Shown here: positions 17,732 through 26,517 of the stretch, in pieces
Position numbering within the stretch: the first letter of the stretch is position 1
Layout of the letters: each line of letters opens with the position of its first letter
Source of the DNA: Paenibacillus mesophilus
GTDB lineage: Bacteria > Bacillota > Bacilli > Paenibacillales > NBRC-103111
DNA length: 64,000 nucleotides
Reading direction: 5' to 3'
Assembly (NCBI RefSeq): GCF_005938385.1
Contig: NZ_VCRA01000010.1
Span: 124,001 to 188,000 of the forward strand
Notes under the pieces: generated by a model
The model's input: the letters and a program-made list of their open reading frames with translations, nothing else
Database searches by the model: none
Told to the model about the DNA's origin: nothing
Made by a program: the position numbers and the translations under genes

Positions 17732-18343
17732 ATGCAGTGGACCGGGGAACGGATTATTCCGAAGCTGCTGAAGCCGATGAACGGCATGCTGCTCGAGCAC
17801 CTTGCCCGCTATTATTTCGCCTCCCCTTACGCAAGAGGAAGGGTGCTGGATATCGCTTGCGGAACCGGCTACGGCTGCCACATGGTCGCGAAGGAGCGGA
17901 AGAGGGAAGTGACGGAGCTGCTCGGAGTCGATCTGGACGAAGAAACGATCCGTTATGCGAGCCGCGAGTATCATCACCAGAAGGTGACCTATGTGCAAGG
18001 CGACGCAACGGACTCGCGTCTCCCGGACCGGCTAGGCTTATTCGATACGATCCTCAGCTTCGAAACGATCGAGCATGTGCAGGACGACCGCGCCTTCATG
18101 GACAATTTGCGCCGCATGCTGAAGCCCGGCGGCACGCTTGTCCTGTCGAGTCCGTTCGGGCGAGGGAGAGGGATGCCGACGAGCGAGCCGTTTCATGTGC
18201 ACCAATTTACCGAGGAGCAGTTCCGGGAGCTGTTCGGAGGCTTTGCCGAAGTCGAGCTGTACTATCAGCGGGGCGTTACGTTTGAACAACAACGAAGGGA
18301 AGGGCTCCGGTATTTTATCGGAGTAGCGGTATGCGTGAAATGA
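17732..18343 (+). CDS. Class I SAM-dependent methyltransferase
   Basis: A 203-residue protein with a Rossmann methyltransferase fold. Motif I is VLDIACGTGYGCH (SAM glycine loop, about 38-50), the acidic ribose-binding position is in LLGVDLD, and the post-I/IV region reads DTILSFETIEHV, a common form in methyltransferase types 11/25. It starts MQWTGERIIP, typical of small-molecule or sugar-chain methyltransferases. The target is unknown. It overlaps the next gene (YwbE-like) by 13 bases, so the two are probably co-translated. Confidence 0.85.
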   Translation: MQWTGERIIPKLLKPMNGMLLEHLARYYFASPYARGRVLDIACGTGYGCHMVAKERKREVTELLGVDLDEETIRYASREYHHQKVTYVQGDATDSRLPDRLGLFDTILSFETIEHVQDDRAFMDNLRRMLKPGGTLVLSSPFGRGRGMPTSEPFHVHQFTEEQFRELFGGFAEVELYYQRGVTFEQQRREGLRYFIGVAVCVK

Positions 18344-18549
18344 ACGGAGACGGCAAGAAGCGCGCCGGAATTGCGCCGGGGCAGGAAGTGGACATCGTGC
18401 TGAAGCAGGATCAGCGGACGGGCAAAACGACCCGGGGCATCGTCAAGGACATCTTGACGAAATCGCCGGACCATCCTCACGGGATCAAAGTGCGCCTGCA
18501 GGACGGACAAGTCGGGAGGGTGAAGCAGATCATATCCGGGCAGTCATGA
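18331..18549 (+). CDS. YwbE-family small protein
   Basis: A 72-residue basic protein matching the conserved YwbE family: GxEVDIVLKQDQRTGK-TTRG, DILTKSPDHPHGIKVRL, and DGQVGRVK. The pattern suggests a small beta-barrel, possibly nucleic-acid binding, but no function is established. The ATG at 18331 lies inside the end of the methyltransferase gene; a second ATG three codons later could also serve. Confidence 0.82.
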   Translation: MREMNGDGKKRAGIAPGQEVDIVLKQDQRTGKTTRGIVKDILTKSPDHPHGIKVRLQDGQVGRVKQIISGQS

Positions 18550-18595
18550 CGGTATGCAGCGGCCTGTCCGGTGTCAGAGAAAGGAGATGGAGCCG

Positions 18596-19228
18596 ATGAG
18601 TATCGTCGCCGAGCTTTCTTCGCAGGTCGGAGACCGCACGGAGGAGGCGAACCGGGTGGCGGCGGAACGCTGTCTGGACCATCCGGAGCTGCTCGCGGAG
18701 GTGGCCGGGGCCCTGACCGGGAAAGACGCCGCCCTGGCGGGGGATTGCGCGGAAGTGATGACGAAGGTGGCGGAACGGAGTCCCGGCTTGGTCGTGCCGT
18801 ATTTCGGACAGCTGGCGGGATTGCTGTCCCACAAGACGACGAGAGTGAGATGGGAGGCCATGCACGCACTGGCGCTGATCGCGGACTTGGCGCCGGAACG
18901 TGCAGCCGCCTTGCTGCCCCGACTGGAGCAGCTTGTGCGGAACGATTCCAGCACGATCGTTCGCGATTATGCGATAGACGCGCTTGGGCAAACCGCCAAA
19001 ACCGGAGCGGATGCGGCGGAACGAGTGTATCCGCTGCTAATGGAGGCACTGACCGTGTGGGAAGGAAAGCATGCGGCAAGAGCATTGAAAGGGCTGCGTG
19101 AAGCTGTCGGACAAGCGCCGCAGCTGGCGTTGGAAGCGATGCGGATTGGGCTCGAGTATGCCGAGCACGCCAAGCCGACGGTGCGCAAAGCCGCCAAAGC
19201 GTTAGTTAAAGCGGCCGAGCGTTCGTAA
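18596..19228 (+). CDS. HEAT-like repeat protein
   Basis: A 210-residue all-helical protein with several ~35-residue HEAT/ARM-like units, for example TTRVRWEAMHALALIADLAPE and STIVRDYAIDALGQTA. Such scaffolds bind proteins or nucleic acids; some bacterial relatives are lyases or DNA glycosylases, but no catalytic motif is evident. AAGGAG 9 bases before ATG 18596 sets the start. It follows the YwbE gene by 46 bases and may belong to the same transcript. Confidence 0.7.
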   Translation: MSIVAELSSQVGDRTEEANRVAAERCLDHPELLAEVAGALTGKDAALAGDCAEVMTKVAERSPGLVVPYFGQLAGLLSHKTTRVRWEAMHALALIADLAPERAAALLPRLEQLVRNDSSTIVRDYAIDALGQTAKTGADAAERVYPLLMEALTVWEGKHAARALKGLREAVGQAPQLALEAMRIGLEYAEHAKPTVRKAAKALVKAAERS

Positions 19229-19290
19229 GCTGGAGCGGATGTCCGCGTGCGGAGTTTGCGGAACAAAAAAAGAAAAGGAGCGAGACGATT

Positions 19291-19824
19291 ATGAGCTTGC
19301 ATAAACCTGATCCTGCCGAACACCCCGGTTATTTTGCCGCCTATATCGGACTTGTGCCGGAAGGCGATTTGACGGAGCTGCTGGATGCGCAGACGGAGCA
19401 GGTACTCCGGCTGTACGGATCGATCCGTGAGGAGGACGCCGGTTACCGGTACGGTCCGGATAAATGGAGCGTCAAGCAGCTGCTCGGACATGTGGCCGAC
19501 ACGGAGCGCGTGATGAGCTACCGGATGCTGTGCGCCGCCAGGGGCGATGTATCCCCGCTTCCGGGCTTCGACGAGAACGACTATGTCCGCGGAGCGGATT
19601 TCGAACGGCAATCGCTCACGAGCCTGCTTGAAGGGTTTGTCGCCGTGCGCCGCGCTACGCTTTCCTTGATCGCAAGCTTGCCCGAGCAAGCTTGGGGGAG
19701 AAGTGCCATGGTAAACGGCAATGCCATTACGGCGCGTGCGCTGGCGTATGTACTAGCGGGTCATGAGCTTCATCACGGCCGAATCCTGCAAGAGCGTTAC
19801 GCCGCGGTTGTCGGCAAGCAGTAA
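19291..19824 (+). CDS. DinB-family (YfiT-like) protein
   Basis: A 177-residue four-helix-bundle protein of the DinB superfamily. Metal-ligand histidines are visible: one in LLGHVADTERV (about 68) and two in AGHELHHGRIL (about 158-162). Members include bacillithiol- or mycothiol-dependent transferases and damage-inducible proteins. The KWSVKQLLGHVADTE phrase is typical of the DinB_2 branch. The reaction here is unknown. AAAGGAG lies upstream of ATG. Confidence 0.83.
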   Translation: MSLHKPDPAEHPGYFAAYIGLVPEGDLTELLDAQTEQVLRLYGSIREEDAGYRYGPDKWSVKQLLGHVADTERVMSYRMLCAARGDVSPLPGFDENDYVRGADFERQSLTSLLEGFVAVRRATLSLIASLPEQAWGRSAMVNGNAITARALAYVLAGHELHHGRILQERYAAVVGKQ

Positions 19825-19848
19825 TACGCCTGGCTAGGATACAAAGCG

Positions 19849-19900
19849 AGCCGCCGTCTGACGGACAGGGAGTCCGTTACAGATCGGCGGCTTTCGTTTC
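19849..19900 (+). terminator. Terminator after the DinB gene
   Basis: AGCCGCC (19849-19855) pairs with GGCGGCT (19886-19892), with more pairing inside (TCTG/CAGA, GGAC/GTCC), then TTCGTTTC. It overlaps the end of the convergent minus-strand gene. Confidence 0.65.
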
Positions 19901-20395
19901 GGCTTTCGCTCCTACCCGGACCATGGCCCAGACGGCTTCCAGCCCGTTCGAAACTTTCAGCGCGCCCAGCAGGCCGATCAGCGAGCCGCACACGAATACG
20001 GGGAGCGTCCAGACGGTCGGCAGCGGCGCAAAGAAAGGAATGAGCGCGACGGCCAATATCGGGGCCGCCTGAATCTTGATGAATTGGATGATGGCGATCG
20101 TCAATATGCACGTAAGCAGAAACGCCAAGGGGCCCGGGCTAAGCAAGTGAAACATGCTTCCTGCCGCTGAAGCGGCAACTGCTGCGGCAACGACTTTGGA
20201 CGCTTCGTTCTTGTTCAGGCTGCGGCTGATGAAAAAGTAGCTGAACGCTCCCAAAGTCGGGTAGAAGCACATTTTCAAAATGCCGAAGTGCGAAGAAAGC
20301 CAATAAGCTACTAGCAAATAACTGCAAATGACGGCCGATTTGATCAACATGACGGTTTTGTCGTTCCTCCGGGCTGCATAATAAAGTAAGTCCAT
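19877..20395 (-). CDS. Integral membrane protein, possibly HPP-family-like
   Basis: A 172-residue hydrophobic protein with about five transmembrane helices. A stretch reading IQFIKIQAAPILAVALIPF sits where HPP-family proteins carry their HPPAGA-type motif, but the HPP residues are absent. The family assignment is therefore tentative, and so is any role in nitrite or anion movement. No good ribosome site precedes ATG 20395; an in-frame ATG at 20350 with an upstream GGAGG 15 bases away is an alternative. Confidence 0.55.
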   Translation of the reverse strand: MDLLYYAARRNDKTVMLIKSAVICSYLLVAYWLSSHFGILKMCFYPTLGAFSYFFISRSLNKNEASKVVAAAVAASAAGSMFHLLSPGPLAFLLTCILTIAIIQFIKIQAAPILAVALIPFFAPLPTVWTLPVFVCGSLIGLLGALKVSNGLEAVWAMVRVGAKAETKAADL

Positions 20396-20495
20396 CGCAT
20401 TTGACGGAAATAGTCACTGGGGCTAATTGTAAAGCAAAGGCAAGTTTCCGGTCAAGAGTGAAAATGAGGCGTGCGGCGTTTAGCCGGGCTATAGG

Positions 20496-20541
20496 AAAGC
20501 CCCGCATCCCGGAACGATCGTTTCGGATTGCAGGGCTTTTT
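20496..20541. terminator. Probable terminator beyond the ABC exporter operon
   Basis: AAAGCCC and GGGCTTT close a partly paired stem (also GCATCC/GGATTGC) ending in TTTTT on the plus strand and TTTCC on the minus strand. It sits between the minus-strand ABC gene end and the membrane-protein start. Confidence 0.5.
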
Positions 20542-20556
20542 CCGATTTTCTTGGTG

Positions 20557-22431
20557 TTAACCGACCCGCTTGAACTGGCTCGTATACAGCTCATGGTAGA
20601 AGCCTTCGCGCGCCAGCAGCTCGTGGTGGGTTCCGCGTTCGATTATTTCGCCGCCATGGATGACCAGTATTTGGTCCGCCTCGCGGATCGTGCTCAGCCG
20701 GTGCGCGATGACGAAGCTGGTCCGGCCCTTCATAAGCGATTTCATCGCCTCTTGGATATGCATTTCCGTGCGCGTGTCGACGCTGCTTGTCGCTTCGTCC
20801 AGGATGAGGATCGCCGGATCGGCGAGAATGGCCCGCGCGATCGTAAGGAGCTGGCGCTGGCCTTGGCTCAAATTGCCGCCTTCCGCCGAAAGCTGCGTAT
20901 CATAGCCGTTCGGCAGCTTGCGGATGAACGCGTCCGCGTTCGCCAGCTTGGCGGCCGCTTCGATTTGTTCGTCGGTGGCGTCGAGACGGCCGTAGCGGAT
21001 ATTTTCGCGGATCGTATCCGAGAACAAATAAGCGTCCTGCAGCACGATGCCGAGCTGACTGCGGAGCCGGTTCTTATCCCACTCGCGCAAATTGTGCCCG
21101 TCGACGGTAACCGTCCCCTGATCGATATCGTAGAAGCGGGTGAGCAGGTTCACGATCGTCGTTTTCCCCGCACCCGTAGGTCCGACCAGAGCGATCGTAT
21201 CGCCCGGCGTGGCCGTAAGCGTAACGTTCTTTAATACAGGTACGCCTTCCTTATAGCAAAATGTGACATTGTCGAAGCGAACTTCTCCGCGAATCGGCTT
21301 GTCGATGGCGGCGGCGGGACGGCCGTCATATTCGGTAGCCGTATCCATAATTTCGAAGACCCTCTCGGCTCCCGCTATGGCGGACTGGATCATGTTGAAC
21401 TGGTTGGCCAGCTCGTTGATCGGCCGGGTAAACTGGCGGGAATAGTTCAGGAAGCTGACGACGACGCCGATGGTGGTGAAGCCGCCGATCGCCATCCAGC
21501 CGCCGATCGCGGCGATCAGCGCGAAGCTTGCGTTGTTGATGACGTTGTTGACCGGACCCATGAGACCGGACAATATTTGCGCGCGGATGCCGACGCTCCT
21601 CAATTGTTCATTGTGCGACCGGAACTGCTGCAGCGCCTGCTTTTCCTGATGGAACGATTTGACCACCTTCTGTCCGGTAACCGTCTCCTCGATATATCCG
21701 TTCAGTTCGCCGAGGTGCCGCTGCTGCGCCGTAAAATGCTTGCGGGTTCGTTTCGCGATCTGGGCCGTTACGAGCATCGTGAGCGGAATCGTGACAAGGC
21801 TGACGAGCGTGAGCCATACGTTCAGCCCGAGCATGAGCGTAAGCGAGCCGATTACGGTAAGGACGCTGTTGATAAGCTGCGACAAGCTTTGGTTGAGCGA
21901 ATTGGATACGTTCTCGACGTCATTCGTCGTCCGGCTCATCAGCTCGCCGTGCGTCCGGCTGTCGAAGAAGCGCAGCGGCAGCTTCTGCAGATGCTCGAAC
22001 ATGTCGCGCCGCATTTCCCGTACCGTGCGCTGGGACACGCCGGCCATTACATAAGCCTGAATCCAGCTCATGGCCGCGCTCAGCACATAAATGCCGAGCA
22101 GGTTACAGCATAGCCATAAGAGACCGTCATAGTCTCTTGGAATAATGTAAAGATCGATCGCCCGTCCGAGCAAATAAGGGCCGACCAAAGCGAGCCCCGA
22201 GCCGAGCGCGGTCAGGACGATTACCCCTACAAGTCCAGTCCGCTACCGGCCGACATAGCTCCACAGCCGTTTCAGCGTCGGACCGAGCCGCTTCGGCCGC
22301 ACCTTAGGCATCATCCCCCGTGCGCCGTGTCCCGGCCCGCCGCCCATTCCCATCGGGCCCGGCCCGCCCATCGGCGGCATCGGCTGCGATTGCGTCTGCA
22401 CGCCGGCGTTACGGTTATGCAATTCCGCCAT
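20557..22431 (-). pseudogene. ABC exporter subunit (YheH-like) interrupted by an in-frame TAG
   Basis: The frame from ATG 22431 (AAGGAGG 9 bases upstream) runs 624 codons to 20557, but codon 63 (22245-22243) is TAG. The residues on both sides read continuously as one exporter: KRLWSYVGR before the stop, then RTGLVGVIVLTALGSGLA, the first transmembrane helix. The rest is complete: six-helix domain, Walker A GPTGAGKT, signature LSQGQ, and Walker B LILDEATSSVD with catalytic Glu. A restart at TTG 22188 would lose helix 1 and has no ribosome site. It is the canonical half of a heterodimer with the preceding gene; CAG-to-TAG mutation, readthrough or sequencing error are the options. Confidence 0.8.
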
Positions 22432-24175
22432 GGCTCATTTCCTCCTTCCCGAGCTGGGATTCGTAGATGTCCTGGTAGACGGCGCAAGACCGCATCAATT
22501 GTCCGTGAGTCCCGGTCGCCACGATCCGCCCTTCTTCCATGACGATAATGTTGTCCGCGTCTATGACCGAGGAAATGCGCTGTGCGATGAGGATCGTCGT
22601 GCTTGCGTTCATCAGCTCCTTCAGAGCCCGTTGAATGCGCGATTCCGTCCCGACATCGACGGCGCTCGTGCTGTCGTCCAGGACGAGAATCGACGGGCGG
22701 GCGAGCAGCGCGCGGGCAATCGAAATCCGCTGCTTTTGTCCGCCGGACAAATTGACCCCCCGCTGTCCGATCATCGAGTCGTAGCCGTCCGGCATCCGCT
22801 CAATAAATTCGTGCGCCTGCGCCGCCCGTGCCGCCGCCTCGACCTCCTCCTGGGAAGCATCCGGCCTGCTGAAACGGATGTTGTCGCGCACCGTGCCGCT
22901 GAACAAGATCGCCTGCTGAAGCACCATCGCCACCTCCCGGCGCAGGTGCTCCAGCCGAATATGGCGTATATCGACGCCGTCGATCCGGATCGAGCCGTCC
23001 GTCACTTCATAGAGCCGCGAGATCAGGTTTACCAGCGTAGATTTCCCGGATCCGGTGGAGCCGAGAATGGCAACCGTTTGCCCCGGTTCGGCCGTAAAAC
23101 GTATGTCCTTCAGCTCATATTCGCCCCGTGCGGCATCGTATCCGAAAGAGACGCGGTCGAATTCGAGCCGTCCGTCCCGGATTACGCCGGTCTTGGCGTC
23201 TATGGCATCGCAAATTTCCGGCTCCGTGTCCAGTACTTCGCGGATCCGATCGCCCGACGCCTTCGCCCGCGATACGGACACCATCATCATGCCGACCATG
23301 AGCAGCGAGGAGAGCAGCTGGGTGACGTAATTAATAAACGCGATCAAATCGCCGATCTGAAGCGAACCGTTCCAGTTCAGGCCGGCGCCGAACCAAAGGA
23401 CGGCGACGATGCTCGCATTCATGATGAACATCATGATCGGCATGTTGATCGCGACGATACGCGAAGCTTTGACGGCGATTTCGGTGAAATCGGCATTCGC
23501 TTTGCCGAAGCGGCTATTCTCGTAAGCGGAACGGACGAAAGCTTTGACGACGCGGATGCCGGACAAATTTTCCTGAAGCACGGTGTTGACGCCGTCCAGC
23601 TTGTTCTGCACCTTGGAGAACAACGGGAATGAAGCCCGGATCAGATAATATTGGGCAACGAACAGCACGGGCATCGCTACGACGAGAATAATCGCAAGCC
23701 TCGGACTGAGCACGAAGGCCATGATGCAGCTTCCAATCGCGAGAAACGGCGACCGGACCAGAATGCGCAGCGTCATCTGGACAAGGTTCTGCATTTGGAC
23801 TACATCGTTCGTCAGCCTCGTGACGAGCGACCCGGTCTTGAACCGGTCCAGATTGCGGAATGAGAACGACTGCACTTTGCCGAACACGTCTTGGCGCAAA
23901 TCCGCGCCGAAATGCTGCGAGGCGATACTCGAGAAGACGGTGCACCCGATCCCCCCTATGAGCCCGACAATGGCGACGCCGAGCATGAGCAGTCCGGTTT
24001 GCCGAATATAGGCCAAGTCTCCCGTCATCACTCCGTTGTTGACGATATCGGCCATCAGCTTCGGCTGCAGCAGGTCCATGAACACTTCGACGAGCATGAG
24101 CAAGGGAGCGAGCAGCACCGGGAGCCAGTAAGGCTTTAAATAATCAATCCAGCGGATTCGCGTTCTCGGCATCAT
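22415..24175 (-). CDS. ABC exporter subunit with degenerate catalytic site (YheI/BmrC-like)
   Basis: A 586-residue fused permease-ATPase: exporter domain to about 310, Walker A GSTGSGKS, signature LSGGQ, Walker B ILVLDDSTSAVD. The residue after Walker B is Asp where the catalytic Glu is expected, the usual sign of the non-hydrolysing site in heterodimeric multidrug exporters. Its partner is the next gene, whose start overlaps this stop by 17 bases. The gene overlaps the end of the upstream MarR gene by 32 bases, so all three are one operon. With the partner interrupted, the complex may not be functional. Confidence 0.86.
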   Translation of the reverse strand: MMPRTRIRWIDYLKPYWLPVLLAPLLMLVEVFMDLLQPKLMADIVNNGVMTGDLAYIRQTGLLMLGVAIVGLIGGIGCTVFSSIASQHFGADLRQDVFGKVQSFSFRNLDRFKTGSLVTRLTNDVVQMQNLVQMTLRILVRSPFLAIGSCIMAFVLSPRLAIILVVAMPVLFVAQYYLIRASFPLFSKVQNKLDGVNTVLQENLSGIRVVKAFVRSAYENSRFGKANADFTEIAVKASRIVAINMPIMMFIMNASIVAVLWFGAGLNWNGSLQIGDLIAFINYVTQLLSSLLMVGMMMVSVSRAKASGDRIREVLDTEPEICDAIDAKTGVIRDGRLEFDRVSFGYDAARGEYELKDIRFTAEPGQTVAILGSTGSGKSTLVNLISRLYEVTDGSIRIDGVDIRHIRLEHLRREVAMVLQQAILFSGTVRDNIRFSRPDASQEEVEAAARAAQAHEFIERMPDGYDSMIGQRGVNLSGGQKQRISIARALLARPSILVLDDSTSAVDVGTESRIQRALKELMNASTTILIAQRISSVIDADNIIVMEEGRIVATGTHGQLMRSCAVYQDIYESQLGKEEMSHGGIA

Positions 24176-24644
24176 TCGGCTCCTCCTTCGTTTGCCGGCT
24201 AATGATCTGCTCGTACTTCTTCACATTGTCGAACATGTGGATCAGCAGACGGCGAAGCAGCATTTTCTCTTCCGGCGTAATGCCTTCCAATACGCGATCT
24301 TCGCTCTTATGGAGCGCCGCCCTTACTTCATCGACGGCCGCCCGCCCTTTGTCCGTCAAATAAACGCGCGATACGCGCTGATCCTGCGGGTCGGGTCTCC
24401 GTTCGACATGGCCGTTCTTAACCATCCGGTTGAGCATGACGGTGACGGTTGCGGGTTTGACGCGCATCCGCCGGGCGAGCTCGCTCTGACGAAGCCCGTC
24501 GTTACGGGACAGCTCGAATAAAACCGGCGGTTGGCCGGGGTGCACGTCCTGATCCTTCAGCATGAGGTGGGAATTGTAGTGGTGCTGCCGCATAATGCCG
24601 GCCATCATGCGCATAAGAGACGTCTCGGCCGATTTCGGATCCAT
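24144..24644 (-). CDS. MarR-family transcriptional regulator
   Basis: A 166-residue winged-helix protein. The recognition region reads LRQSELARRMRVKPATVTVMLNRMVKNG, followed by the wing RRPDPQDQRVSRVYLTDKG, both typical of MarR. It heads the operon of the two ABC exporter genes and probably represses it until a drug or metabolite binds. ATG 24644 is 10 bases from AAAGGG; ATG 24650 is an alternative two codons earlier. Confidence 0.87.
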   Translation of the reverse strand: MDPKSAETSLMRMMAGIMRQHHYNSHLMLKDQDVHPGQPPVLFELSRNDGLRQSELARRMRVKPATVTVMLNRMVKNGHVERRPDPQDQRVSRVYLTDKGRAAVDEVRAALHKSEDRVLEGITPEEKMLLRRLLIHMFDNVKKYEQIISRQTKEEPNDAENANPLD

Positions 24645-24662
24645 AACCATCCATCCCTTTCG

Positions 24663-24687
24663 TTAGTCGGCTAATATAATAGTTAGC
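24663..24687 (-). promoter_or_regulatory. MarR operon operator around the -10 box
   Basis: GCTAA-N8-TTAGC (24670-24687) is a perfect inverted repeat enclosing TATTAT on the minus strand, a likely -10. An overlapping TTAG-N4-CTAA lies at 24663-24674. The location suits autorepression by the MarR protein. Confidence 0.6.
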
Positions 24688-24810
24688 GTAAAACGATCGT
24701 CATGGCGTGTCAAGAAGCATTTAGGGGAATCTCATTTCGGCCGGCTTTTTCAGGGCGGACAAATGTTATAATGACCTATAACGAGTCCACCTTGAGTTGG
24801 AGGAATACCT

Positions 24811-25482
24811 TTGTTTCGAATCATGATCATAGAAGACGACGAAAAGATCAGAGCAATCGTAGCCGACGCGCTGCGTAAATGGCAATACGACGTGATCGAG
24901 GTTTCTTCTTTCGACCGGGTATTGGACCAATTCGCGGCGGGACAGCCGCACTTGGTGCTGATGGACGTCAATTTGCCGATGTATGACGGCTTTTACTGGT
25001 GTCAGCAAATTCGTTCCGTGTCCAAGGTGCCGATTCTTTTCCTGTCCTCGCGCAATCAGAATATGGATGTCATCATGGCGATCAATATGGGGGCGGACGA
25101 TTTCGTGCAGAAACCGTTCGACTTGGGCGTGCTTGTGGCGAAAGTAAGCGCACTGCTTCGGCGCAACTATACTTACCAGGATGAGAGCCTACAATTGGTC
25201 CACCGCCAGCTTATTTTTCACCTGTCCAACTCCTCCGTCCAGTATGGGGACCGGTCGACCGAGCTGTCGCGGAACGAGTTCATCATGCTGCAAACGATGA
25301 TGCGCAATATCGGGAAAATCGTCTCCCGGGACGATTTGATGCAGGTGCTTTGGAACGAGGAGCAGTTTATCGACGACAACACGCTGACCGTCAACGTGAA
25401 CCGGCTGCGACGCAAAATCGCTCTGCTCGGGCTCGACGATTTCATCGTCACCCGCAAAGGAATGGGGTATATCATCGAATGA
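24811..25482 (+). CDS. OmpR-family response regulator, BceR-like
   Basis: A 223-residue regulator with a receiver domain (D9/D10, phosphoacceptor D52 in LMDVNLPMYDG, Lys in QKPFD) and a C-terminal winged helix from about 130 ending NRLRRKIALLGLDDFIVTRKGMGYIIE-like. That C-terminus is characteristic of BceR/PsdR regulators of peptide-antibiotic detoxification. The start is TTG 24811 with GGAGG 7 bases upstream. It overlaps the kinase gene by 4 bases (ATGA). Its probable target is the convergent BceAB-type transporter. Confidence 0.87.
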   Translation: MFRIMIIEDDEKIRAIVADALRKWQYDVIEVSSFDRVLDQFAAGQPHLVLMDVNLPMYDGFYWCQQIRSVSKVPILFLSSRNQNMDVIMAINMGADDFVQKPFDLGVLVAKVSALLRRNYTYQDESLQLVHRQLIFHLSNSSVQYGDRSTELSRNEFIMLQTMMRNIGKIVSRDDLMQVLWNEEQFIDDNTLTVNVNRLRRKIALLGLDDFIVTRKGMGYIIE

Positions 25483-26483
25483 GATTTTGGCGATTCCTCA
25501 AGTATGAGAAGCCGTATCTTTTCTTGTACGCCGTAGCTTTCGTTCTGACGATTATGGTGTTTGCCGCAGACCCGCAAATCTCATGGCGATGGCAAACGTT
25601 CTTCTATGCGCTGACGCTGGTCCTATTGTGGGCGGCGGCTTTCCTGCTTCATCGTTATATGAAGAATGGGCAGGCCATTCGCCGCATGCACGATGAAGAT
25701 ACCGTGCCGCTGTCTTTGGAGGCCGAAGCGTATCGGGAGGCGATCGAGCAGGCCGAGGTTAAGCACATCCGCGCCTTGAACGAGGTACAAGCCAAGCAGA
25801 AGGAGTACTACGATTTTATCGTCTCCTGGTTCCACGAGATCAAGACGCCGATCGCCGTTCTTCGATTGATGCAGCAAACGGAAGTCGATCCCGGAAGCTT
25901 GGCGCAAGAACTATCGCGAATCGAGCATTACGTGGACCAAGCGTTGTATTACGCCAAGCTCGACAGCTTCAATCAAGACTACGAGATCGTGAATTGCGAT
26001 CTGGAGCAGCTGGCCAAGGAAGTCGTCAAGTCGCATTCCCGAACGTTCATCGCCAAAAAAATAAAAATCCGTTTGGACACGCCGTCCATCATCGTGCAGA
26101 GCGATTCGAAGTGGCTCTTATTTATCGTCAACCAGCTTATCACGAACAGCTTGAAATATACGAATGACCATGGGGAAATATCGATCTCGGCACGAGTCGC
26201 GCAGCAGGAGAAGCTGCTCGTCATACGAGACAGCGGAATCGGCATCGACCCGAAGGATTTGCCGCGGATCTTCAATCGGGGATTTACGGGTACGAACGGA
26301 CGCACGCATGTGAAATCGACGGGAATGGGTTTATATTTGGCCCAGGAGCTGTCGAAGAAGCTGGGGCACTACATCACATGCGAATCCGCCGTCGGAAGCT
26401 TTACTGAGTTCACGATTCACTTTCCGATCAACCACGACCCGTATCTGTACATGCTGCAAAGAAACGGCCAAAATGCGCAATGA
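25479..26483 (+). CDS. Intramembrane-sensing histidine kinase, BceS-like
   Basis: A 334-residue kinase with two N-terminal helices (about 11-30 and 38-58) joined by only a few residues, so no extracellular sensor domain. The H-box reads SWFHEIKTPIAVLRL with H119, and the ATPase domain has N (NQLITNSLKY), G1 (DSGIGI) and G2 (GMGLYL) boxes. BceS-type kinases detect bacitracin-like peptides through the flux of their partner ABC transporter. ATG 25479 overlaps the regulator stop; a longer frame from 25350 is only overlap with that gene. Confidence 0.88.
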   Translation: MRFWRFLKYEKPYLFLYAVAFVLTIMVFAADPQISWRWQTFFYALTLVLLWAAAFLLHRYMKNGQAIRRMHDEDTVPLSLEAEAYREAIEQAEVKHIRALNEVQAKQKEYYDFIVSWFHEIKTPIAVLRLMQQTEVDPGSLAQELSRIEHYVDQALYYAKLDSFNQDYEIVNCDLEQLAKEVVKSHSRTFIAKKIKIRLDTPSIIVQSDSKWLLFIVNQLITNSLKYTNDHGEISISARVAQQEKLLVIRDSGIGIDPKDLPRIFNRGFTGTNGRTHVKSTGMGLYLAQELSKKLGHYITCESAVGSFTEFTIHFPINHDPYLYMLQRNGQNAQ

Positions 26484-26507
26484 CTGCTGCCGGTCACTGC
26501 GCTTTTT
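26475..26507 (+). terminator. Terminator after the BceRS pair
   Basis: GCGCAATGAC pairs with GTCACTGCGC (10 bp, one mismatch), then TTTTTG. It overlaps the kinase stop codon and separates it from the convergent permease. Confidence 0.75.
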
Positions 26508-26517
26508 GACGTGCTTC

